Shown piece after piece: positions 57,592-64,000 of a stretch of 64,000 nt of DNA. A program made the translations under genes and the position numbers. The stretch is from Larsenimonas rhizosphaerae (GTDB lineage: Bacteria; Pseudomonadota; Gammaproteobacteria; Pseudomonadales; Halomonadaceae). The stretch lies in NCBI RefSeq assembly GCF_023700005.1, contig NZ_JAMLJK010000001.1, forward strand, positions 1,657,096 through 1,721,095, written 5' to 3'. Below the pieces are notes generated by a model. It was not told where the DNA came from. It searched no databases and was given only the letters and a program-made list of their open reading frames with translations. Within the stretch, counting starts at the first letter, position 1; each line of letters begins with the position of its first letter.

Positions 57592-58218
57592 TCATAAAAA
57601 ATTTACAACCATGCTCATAGCTGCCAAAAACATTATCATTGCAGCCGTCCTGAATACTATACGCTGCGCATTCACGCTTCCTAGTATGTTACGCGCTCTG
57701 GCCGCACCCAGAATAAAAATACTTCCCACCAAACCAAGCACCCCGGCCGTAACAGGAACCAAAACAACGCCCCAGGTAAAAACTGTTACATCTTCAAGAG
57801 AAATCACGATAGGCACAAGTGCCAGATAAAATGCTATAGTCTTGGGATTCCCGATAGTAATACCCAACCCAGCCACCCATGAAGCTCCCAGCGATTTTAG
57901 ATTCATGGATGGGTTAGCGTCCAACACTTCCGGCTCGTACTTCCAAAACTGCCATGCCAACCATAATAGATAAGCCGAGGAAGCTATACGAACCATCAGG
58001 AAAAAAGAAGCAAAATTGTTGACCATGACCGCCAGGCCAAATACAGCTAACGTCAAATACAGAATATCGCCACAAACAATTCCCAAAAGCAATGCAAAAC
58101 CAGGAAGAATCCCGCCACCAACACTTCTAGCGACTAAAGCCGTCATTCCTGGTCCCGGTATGGCTGCAGCTATTGCCAGTGCCGACATATATGAAAATAA
58201 CTGTGCGATATTTAACAT
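57592..58218 (-). CDS. LysE/RhtB-family amino-acid exporter
   Basis: Inner-membrane exporter of the LysE superfamily (208 aa, about six helices). AAAIPGPGMTALVARSVGGGILPGF at the N-terminus and WVAGLGITIGNPKTIAFYLALVP are the family signature. Such proteins export amino acids such as threonine, homoserine or lysine. It has lower GC than the upstream housekeeping genes and sits just after the integrase remnant, so it is probably acquired. The substrate is unknown. Confidence 0.88.
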   Translation of the reverse strand: MLNIAQLFSYMSALAIAAAIPGPGMTALVARSVGGGILPGFALLLGIVCGDILYLTLAVFGLAVMVNNFASFFLMVRIASSAYLLWLAWQFWKYEPEVLDANPSMNLKSLGASWVAGLGITIGNPKTIAFYLALVPIVISLEDVTVFTWGVVLVPVTAGVLGLVGSIFILGAARARNILGSVNAQRIVFRTAAMIMFLAAMSMVVNFL

Positions 58219-58467
58219 GCGTATAAAATTACAACCTCATTTTTGAAGCAGCTCTTCCAGGAACCGAGCCTCAGGCAATCAGGCCCGCAGCGTTTAAAAC
58301 TGTTATTTTTTACGAACATCATTTTCAGTCAAACACCCTACCCCACTACATAAGAAATGCAAAACATGAGCATTTTTCTGGAGAAGGTGGACCTGACAGA
58401 AAAGTCCGAAAAATACTCAATCGCCGACCTTGTCTATACTCATGGAATGATATAAGCAGTCATTTCT

Positions 58468-58835
58468 TCAATTTCTGGCTACCAACTCGGCTATCGGTGC
58501 CTTCTTGCTAGCCAGAATGACCGGCGAACGTGCAATGCCCCCCATACCGACTAGCGCAGGGCCGGCGACACCATCGACCGCCTTGGCCGCAACATTAGCG
58601 AAGGGAGCGCCGAGAGCGGCAGTCAGTCAGGCCACGGCGTTCTGACTACCATCCTGCAGGGCCTGAAGGGCTTTTTCATAGCCACCGATCAAGCCACCCC
58701 ATGGTAAACCGCGCAGGGAGTCAGGCTATAAACCAACACTGACGCGCCCTCCCCGTCGCTCAAGTATGATTTTCTGATTGTAACCGAGCGTCCGCAGCGC
58801 AAGATCACGTTGATCGATATTCGATTACGATAGCC
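58468..58835 (-). pseudogene. Unidentified decayed reading frame
   Basis: One minus-strand frame from about 58835 to the TGA at 58468 reads as coherent protein interrupted only by in-frame TAG and TGA. It reads IDQRDLALRTLGYNQKI..GGRVSVGL (stop), DSLRGLPWGGLIGGYEKAL..GSQNAVA (stop), LTAALGAPFANVAAKAVDG and GMGGIARSPVILASKKAP to the end. No start codon is identifiable. The composition (hydrophobic, Gly/Ala-rich middle) and place downstream of the type VI module suggest a remnant of a secreted or membrane-active protein, but no family is recognised. The rest of 58219-58467 and 58836-58970 holds nothing else I can support. Confidence 0.5.
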
Positions 58836-58970
58836 AGCGATGATACAGGTCCGCGCAGGACGAATACTCCTGCGTATTCTGGACGCAGATCAGCATGGCA
58901 TGCGCCAGATTCAATATCCTGGCTATCATGCCCGACATCCAGTGGCGATGCAGTTTGTCGTCAAGACAAT

Positions 58971-59002
58971 AAAAAACGCCGTGGCAAAAACCATGGCGTT
59001 TG
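58971..59002 (-). terminator. Terminator of the type VI module
   Basis: On the minus strand: AACGCCATGG, loop, CCACGGCGTTTTTT (one G-T pair). It lies 35-65 bases after the stop of the putative immunity gene and should end the vgrG-adaptor-effector-immunity transcript. Confidence 0.75.
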
Positions 59003-59036
59003 TATACTTGACTCACAACAGTCCCGTATCCAGGAA

Positions 59037-59993
59037 TCAACGATGCGGAAACACCTCTTTTCCACATTCATCAATCACGCTCTGAGGCCATTCGGGCAAA
59101 CGACAGTATCTACAAAAGAAGTAATGCCCCACAACCTGCACACTGAAAGGAATCAAAAAAATCACGCGCACTGCCGAATAAATAAAATGAGCTTTCTTGC
59201 CGTCAGATCTCTTTGAGCGGGGCTGAAAACGGTGCGCCGCCTCAGACAGGCTTGGCCGCAAGTCAAGATGCCCCGAAACAGGCTCCACCGAATCAGGACC
59301 TTCTTCCATGAAGCGCCGTACATATTCGAAACGAGCCGAAAGGTCATCGATCATTGCTTGGCGAGCATTATCACTATTGGAGATCATGTAATGATAGTCA
59401 TCGAACGAGAAACTGTCTTTAACGCTACCATCATCATGGAACAAGTACCCCTTGAGCTCATAATAGTAGCCCTCGATACTTCCAGCAGAATAGGCAAGAC
59501 AAAACGTGCATTCATCCCAGCGACAGGTTTTTGGTTGAAAGTCGACATCACTGACAAAATAAACTCTTTTAGAGTCATGGTTAAATATTATGTACTGAAG
59601 GCCTTGGATCTTTAGCTCGCTTTTCGCAGCAAATAAAAGGGGGTAAGAAAACAAAAAACCAAGAAACGCCATAAAAGACAATGCAACGACTCCACCAGCA
59701 TCAACTTCAACGTCGTAAATCCATGGCATTGCCAAAGGGAAAGATAGAAAAAAAACTAGCAATACAATTCCGCCTAGTGTGCCCCAGGAAACATACAGCC
59801 CTCTTTCACGGAACCAAGACTCTGATAACACCAAACAGTTATTTTTCCGAGCACAAACAAAGTCAGGCACTTTGACTTCTCTGCCACCCTCCTTTATGTC
59901 GAAAATATGCGATTTTGAAAACACTGAAAAACTGTTTCTGTTTTTACCAAAAACACCGACTGCCTCAAGTATCTTTTGCTGAGCTTTGTTCAT
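59037..59993 (-). CDS. Putative type VI immunity membrane protein
   Basis: A 318-residue protein, lower in GC than the core genes. Two adjacent membrane helices lie at about residues 69-90 and 98-122 (GGIVLLVFFLSFPLAMPWIY; ALSFMAFLGFLFSYPLLFAA), and a third hydrophobic segment at about 268-288. The part between them is soluble, with aromatic and acidic residues (DECTFCLAYSAGSIEGYYYEL). It looks like the DUF6708-type proteins found next to secreted effectors, a weak resemblance. It starts 2 bases after the effector stop on the same strand, the usual position of an immunity gene, and its membrane location fits a membrane-targeting effector. Function is inferred from position only. Confidence 0.65.
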   Translation of the reverse strand: MNKAQQKILEAVGVFGKNRNSFSVFSKSHIFDIKEGGREVKVPDFVCARKNNCLVLSESWFRERGLYVSWGTLGGIVLLVFFLSFPLAMPWIYDVEVDAGGVVALSFMAFLGFLFSYPLLFAAKSELKIQGLQYIIFNHDSKRVYFVSDVDFQPKTCRWDECTFCLAYSAGSIEGYYYELKGYLFHDDGSVKDSFSFDDYHYMISNSDNARQAMIDDLSARFEYVRRFMEEGPDSVEPVSGHLDLRPSLSEAAHRFQPRSKRSDGKKAHFIYSAVRVIFLIPFSVQVVGHYFFCRYCRLPEWPQSVIDECGKEVFPHR

Positions 59994-59995
59994 GA

Positions 59996-62758
59996 TCAGT
60001 TTTCCAATACCTTCTGTAGTTCTTTGTCACTTATCTTGACACTAGGCCAGCGATTTTCGCTACCGTAGAAGCAATGTTTCAACCAATTTTGCGCGTCACT
60101 ATCTTTAACTGCCTCTATCAGCAGAGCGACACCTAGTGCGATCATAAATATCAGCCCAGCCCAACCAGACAGAAATTTAACAAAAATAGACATTATACCC
60201 AATATGGCGTTTAAGCCAGCTGAAACGCCATATAGAATCATCATTATCCAATTACCTTTTTTAGCATTTTCAATTGCATTTTTGGCGTCATAATACGCAA
60301 ACCCCCAAGCGGCTCCGGCACCAAGGAAACGCCCAAAACGTCCATACCATTTTGCCCGTGCCAACGCACTTTCTTGACTAGTCGTGCTGATGCTATTAAC
60401 AGCAACTGCCCGCTGTATACCTGTTTCAGCAGTATTCAAGACGCCACCGATCAACCCAACGCCGCTGGCATAATAGCGCCCCGCGGCTTCTTCATCAGCA
60501 AACACATCAGCGTCTTGCATGGCGTCTCGCGCAAACAATGTAGATACTGTACTAAACAGTAGCCCCACAGCCGCTATACGAGCGTCACTATTGACGAACG
60601 CTTGAAACTTAGGCAATGCAGTCTCGCGAATGTTCTCGGCAGTGAGAATAATAGGTTGACTCGAATTTAGCAGCCTGGCTTGCGCAGCTCGGCCTCCACC
60701 ACTGCCATCTGCCACCTGTCGAAGCGCTTTGTCATCCAGTAGAATGATGTTAGGGACACGAATCATCGGTTCAGAGCCGCCAGCCTTAAGCCAAGCGCGA
60801 GCCACGCGACGCATTTGGTTAGCGCTAGGACGCTTATTGCGAGGAATACGGTCTCTCATCTGAGCAGTAAGCCAGTTGAGATGCTGTTCAGGCGTACCTG
60901 CCAATGGACGCTGCAGCATCAGTCGTCCTGTGGCCAGCATTGACGCGGCAACGTAAACATTCATGGCTGCCGAATCGAGTTGACGGGAAAGAAACTTGGC
61001 CACCGGCGCGCCTGTCTGATATAGCAGCTGCGAGAAAATATTTTTAGCAGCTTCCTCGGAAGCTTCCGGGTTGAACATATATTTCCGGCTAGCCGCCCAG
61101 GCGCTATTTATCTTGTCCATTGCTGTTTGCGCGTTGCTGGCAGTGATTACCGTGTTTTCTAGATCCTTGACGATGGCAACATGCGCAACCTGGTTCCACA
61201 CTAGGCTACGCATCAACAGGTTAGAGGTATCGTCCAAATCGGGCTGCTCGACCCATTCCTGAATCAACTTCTCGCATTCGGCCCGGTCTGCTGCATCATG
61301 TAGGCACTCAATAAAATGCTCGACATAATGCGTACCAGAGTCCAGATCATCATCCTTATAGTCAAACTCGAAGCAGTTTTTAAGTGAAATGGAGCCCAGC
61401 CATTTGGCATGGTCTTCAGAGATCGGAGTATGAACCGTTTCTTGTTCGTTATATAAAGCAGTAGATACCTGCGATTTAAAGTCCTGCGCGATTTCCTCAT
61501 CTGACATCTTCAAGTATTCGTCATTATCCTCGAAGATACCAAACCAGACATCATTTCGTGTACTACGCCAAGCCCGCTTGCGGTGAGCCTGAATAGTACC
61601 CTGACTGAGATATTGCTGCTGGTTACTCGCCATAGTACTCGCCAGCAGTTCCTGCATCTCCAAAACCGTCTGCCTGTCGGCATCTGTAGCCGTACCATTA
61701 TCAATCTTTCTCTGTGCCTCACGTAGTCTTGTTTCAGGCACATTCAGTATCATCGACTGATTTTCGGCGATACCGTTTCTATAGACAGACTCCGCTGTGA
61801 TCTCGACCGTATTCTTAATGGCCTGTATGCCCTCCCACGAGGCAATACGCCAGCTATGGCGCTGCAGCGATGCTGCCACGGCCTGAATCTGCTCGGCGTT
61901 AAGCTCGACGGTAATGCCCCGCGGGTCATGGGTTGCAAACACGATAGCGCGCCCGTTTGACTTTCTTTCGGCCGTCTCGACCAAATCGTCGGCTTCGAAG
62001 GCGCGCCAGTGGAACGGATAGACGGATTCAAAGGTGGCTGTGTTCTGATCATCGTCCAGATCGGCCACCGTACTGTTAAAGGAACGTGATGCAAGAGAAC
62101 GATATTCGCTGACCCAATTGGTCAGTTCTGACAGCGGTGCGGTATGAGGCTGCCCCGCGCCTCCACCAATGCACTGGGCGGGAGACAGGAATTGCATACG
62201 CTTTGATGGATCCTGCGCCACCCGGTTGCGAATGCTTTCATCCCAGTTTGTATCTGAAAAGGCCAGCCAGGCTTCCGAGACGTCTTCCGGTGTGCTGATG
62301 GTGACACAGCGCGCCATCTGCCAGTCACTTGAACGACGACAGGCCTGATTTTTTTCAATATCGGGAAGAGGCGCATCAAGAGGCAGCGGAATAAAGTTGC
62401 TGTCGCTGGTGACCGAATATTTTCGCCAGGTGGCGCCTTCGGCGTCGCCACTCGGGAAATGCAGATAAAAATAGCCCTGACGCATGCAGCGCAGGATGTA
62501 CCTGGCACGCTGCATGGATTTATCCAGCACGCCCTCTCCAAACGGGTCGCCCTGTGAAATCGGTGTCAAACCATGAATTCCATGGGCATGGCTCTCGGCA
62601 ATGGCCGAGTAACGTACAGGCAGAATCACCAGGCCGGGTGATTTCTCGCACATTGTACAATCATCACAGCCACCTGAGCCGGTAGCAGCCGATGGGGTCG
62701 TCGCAACCTGACTGCTGGCGCCCCCCACAATGGCACTGATATCGGGTGTAGAACTCAT
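59996..62758 (-). CDS. Type VI secretion effector, VasX/BTH_I2691-like
   Basis: A 920-residue protein of the VasX-type effector family. The N-terminal domain has a Cys-containing CDDCTMCEKSP followed by GLVILPVRYSAIA (residues about 28-55) and FPSGDAEGATWRKYSV, as in the VasX N-terminal region. A long middle segment is helical. The C-terminus has a hydrophobic block of two or three helices (about residues 835-885; NAILGIMSIFVKFLSGWAGLIFMIALGVALLIE, shown in parts) before WLKHCFYG. By analogy it should form pores in the inner membrane of target cells, acting from the periplasm. The start overlaps the adaptor stop (ATGA). A signal peptide is absent, as expected for secretion via VgrG. Confidence 0.82.
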   Translation of the reverse strand: MSSTPDISAIVGGASSQVATTPSAATGSGGCDDCTMCEKSPGLVILPVRYSAIAESHAHGIHGLTPISQGDPFGEGVLDKSMQRARYILRCMRQGYFYLHFPSGDAEGATWRKYSVTSDSNFIPLPLDAPLPDIEKNQACRRSSDWQMARCVTISTPEDVSEAWLAFSDTNWDESIRNRVAQDPSKRMQFLSPAQCIGGGAGQPHTAPLSELTNWVSEYRSLASRSFNSTVADLDDDQNTATFESVYPFHWRAFEADDLVETAERKSNGRAIVFATHDPRGITVELNAEQIQAVAASLQRHSWRIASWEGIQAIKNTVEITAESVYRNGIAENQSMILNVPETRLREAQRKIDNGTATDADRQTVLEMQELLASTMASNQQQYLSQGTIQAHRKRAWRSTRNDVWFGIFEDNDEYLKMSDEEIAQDFKSQVSTALYNEQETVHTPISEDHAKWLGSISLKNCFEFDYKDDDLDSGTHYVEHFIECLHDAADRAECEKLIQEWVEQPDLDDTSNLLMRSLVWNQVAHVAIVKDLENTVITASNAQTAMDKINSAWAASRKYMFNPEASEEAAKNIFSQLLYQTGAPVAKFLSRQLDSAAMNVYVAASMLATGRLMLQRPLAGTPEQHLNWLTAQMRDRIPRNKRPSANQMRRVARAWLKAGGSEPMIRVPNIILLDDKALRQVADGSGGGRAAQARLLNSSQPIILTAENIRETALPKFQAFVNSDARIAAVGLLFSTVSTLFARDAMQDADVFADEEAAGRYYASGVGLIGGVLNTAETGIQRAVAVNSISTTSQESALARAKWYGRFGRFLGAGAAWGFAYYDAKNAIENAKKGNWIMMILYGVSAGLNAILGIMSIFVKFLSGWAGLIFMIALGVALLIEAVKDSDAQNWLKHCFYGSENRWPSVKISDKELQKVLEN

Positions 62759-63579
62759 GTGACCCTGCCCTCTGCATTCAACTGTTTCTGAATGGTCTGC
62801 CAGTCTTCCGGCGACCAGTGTGCTGTCGTTCTCTGATAGGAAGCGCCTTCCTTTACCGCGCTGATGACAGAAGCGACTTTTGGGTGGTCCGTAACCCTGG
62901 GATGCACCAGCACCTCATGGAGCACCAGTGCCAGACAGTCCTTCATATCCCCCAGACCCAGTGCCTGGGCACGATCAAACCGATGGGCAAGATGGGGGCC
63001 CGCCTCGGCATCATCCCGCAGCTTGTCTGGATACATGGCGCGCCAATGCTTCAGACATTCACGAATGGCGGGCAGTAGTTCAAGGTAACGACGCTGCTGT
63101 TCATCCAGTATCAGGCGTATCATCCGCCCTGCACTCGACTCGGGTGGAGACGTCACAATCCACTGGCCGTTCGAGTCCATCAGCTCCCAGTGCTGAATAT
63201 GTCCTAACAGGGAATGAAGCTGACCATTGGTCAAAATCCATCGAAGATGGGTCATGACTCGTGGGTCAAAATAGCGGCAATACCTTGTCTGCCCTTTCTG
63301 AACTCCAAACAGGCAAAAACGGCTCAACTGCTCGCGCAGTATCCGGGCGTCAGTATCCGCGTGCAGGATGGCGCAGACCACGGGGGGCAGCTTGTGCTGC
63401 CATCTCCGATTGGTCTGCTCCCTTATTGCGTCTAAAGCATGCTCATCGAGTCGATAAAGATGTGGAGTCAGCGCGTGCAGATCACTGCGCTGACGAGGCG
63501 CAAGCGCACCAGCGAATTCGACCCCTTCCTTTATATCCAGTGAGCCATTGAGATGATCATGCAGTAACCACGTGGTCAT
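62755..63579 (-). CDS. DUF4123 type VI effector adaptor (Tap-like)
   Basis: Adaptor/chaperone that links an effector to the VgrG spike. The DUF4123 core features are visible: a leading WLLHDHLNGSLD-like strand, CLFGVQKGQTRYCRYFDPRVMTHLRWIL (DPRV motif, about residue 110) and a helical C-terminal region. 274 aa. It starts 12 bases after vgrG and overlaps the effector by 4 bases, the standard vgrG-adaptor-effector order. It probably loads the 920-residue effector onto the neighbouring VgrG. Confidence 0.85.
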   Translation of the reverse strand: MTTWLLHDHLNGSLDIKEGVEFAGALAPRQRSDLHALTPHLYRLDEHALDAIREQTNRRWQHKLPPVVCAILHADTDARILREQLSRFCLFGVQKGQTRYCRYFDPRVMTHLRWILTNGQLHSLLGHIQHWELMDSNGQWIVTSPPESSAGRMIRLILDEQQRRYLELLPAIRECLKHWRAMYPDKLRDDAEAGPHLAHRFDRAQALGLGDMKDCLALVLHEVLVHPRVTDHPKVASVISAVKEGASYQRTTAHWSPEDWQTIQKQLNAEGRVT

Positions 63580-63591
63580 GTTTTAAGCCTG

Positions 63592-64000
63592 TCATCCGAC
63601 AAAGGATGATCCCTTGCTGGCGGCCCCTGCATGTTTGGTCTGGCAGTCACTACCTTCCGGCAGCTCCGGCATCGCCATATCCATGCTCGCTGGGCCATCA
63701 AACACGTGCTGCGCGCCCTTCACATCAATATTGCCGGGGCCGTGGATTTCGACGTTACCGCCCTCGATGCGGATATACCCACCACCACTGCTGAGCAGAA
63801 TGCCGTTGGCGGCATTGATCTGTACCCGCCCTTCGGTAGAGGTAATCTTTACATCCTTCTGTGCGGTGAGCGCCATGTCATCACTCTGAGCCTGCACTTC
63901 CACCTTGCCCTTTGCCGCAAAGAGTTTGATGCCGGCGCGATAGACAAACAGCGAGAGTTTCTCGGAGATGGAGGCGATCAGGCTGCGCCCGGTGGCGATG
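63592..64000 (-). CDS. vgrG: VgrG spike protein, C-terminal part (cut by window edge)
   Basis: Only the last about 135 residues lie in the window. The frame is open from position 64000 and reads RSLIASISEKLSLFVYRAGIK, LFAAKGKVEVQAQSDDMAL, STEGRVQINAANGILLSSGGGY, IEGGNVEIHGPGNIDVKGAQH, the DUF2345 region of VgrG. The short tail after DGPASMDMAMP is the effector/adaptor attachment region. VgrG trimers form the tip of the type VI needle. The gene is followed immediately by the adaptor, so this VgrG probably carries the VasX-like effector. The N-terminal spike and gp27-like domains lie beyond the edge. Confidence 0.93.
   Translation of the reverse strand, partial: IATGRSLIASISEKLSLFVYRAGIKLFAAKGKVEVQAQSDDMALTAQKDVKITSTEGRVQINAANGILLSSGGGYIRIEGGNVEIHGPGNIDVKGAQHVFDGPASMDMAMPELPEGSDCQTKHAGAASKGSSFVG

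Noticed and set aside
58825-59067. Small 80-codon frame overlapping the terminator after the immunity gene
   Set aside because: It spans the terminator hairpin, overlaps the end of the immunity gene, and has no ribosome site or similarity.
56650-64000. Direct repeat of the tRNA-Leu 3' end (attR) closing an island
   Set aside because: I looked for the GAGTTCGAGTCTCTCC / CTTCCGCACCA end downstream and did not see a copy within the window; it may lie beyond 64000.

Overview
The window looks like a chromosomal segment of a halophilic gammaproteobacterium, most likely Halomonadaceae (Halomonas/Kushneria-like). The basis is the moderately high GC, the gammaproteobacterial order thrS-infC-rpmI-rplT-pheS-pheT-ihfA, gcv genes divergent from an AGCS symporter, and a lipoprotein with thrombospondin-type repeats and an OmpA domain. 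No search was run, so the genus is an inference.

Region 1 (1-12.5 kb): a glycosyltransferase/PAP2/AlkB operon with overlapping stops and starts; then the glycine-cleavage locus. gcvT and a Na+/amino-acid symporter lie on the minus strand behind a probable tandem glycine riboswitch, and gcvH-gcvP lie on the plus strand. A LysR regulator, a YfcL-like/PpnN pair and a MioC-like flavodoxin follow.
Region 2 (12.5-20.7 kb): the translation operon, reading leftwards. infC has no ATG/GTG/TTG at the family N-terminus and appears to start at ATC. An OmpA-family lipoprotein is next.
Region 3 (21-32.5 kb): surface-polysaccharide genes (three glycosyltransferases, a PIG-L deacetylase, ugd, galE), a DASS transporter and a chemoreceptor.

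Region 4 (32.5-51.3 kb): a large purine-degradation cluster resembling the Klebsiella hpx system. Guanine is deaminated (GuaD), xanthine oxidised (XdhABC), 5-hydroxyisourate processed (UraH, UraD), allantoin racemised and opened (HpxA-like, PuuE), and allantoate and ureidoglycine degraded (AllC-like, PucG/HpxJ-like). An amidase may act on oxalurate. NCS1 and NCS2 transporters bring in substrates. Four regulators are present, three of them (RpiR, GntR, TetR) in one operon joined by 4-base overlaps. No gene recognisable as a urate oxidase (Uox, PuuD or HpxO type) is in the window.
Region 5 (51.4-56.65 kb): GabD, FolE, MltC-like transglycosylase, SrkA kinase, ComF and tRNA-Leu(UAG).

Region 6 (56.65-64 kb): accessory DNA beyond the tRNA. 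It holds a decayed tyrosine-recombinase integrase cut off before its catalytic domain, a LysE-type exporter, an unidentified decayed reading frame, and a type VI secretion module reading leftwards: VgrG C-terminus (cut by the window edge), DUF4123 adaptor, a 920-residue VasX/BTH_I2691-type effector with a hydrophobic C-terminus, and a membrane protein that is the likely immunity partner. This module and the regulation and gaps of the purine cluster are the most interesting parts.
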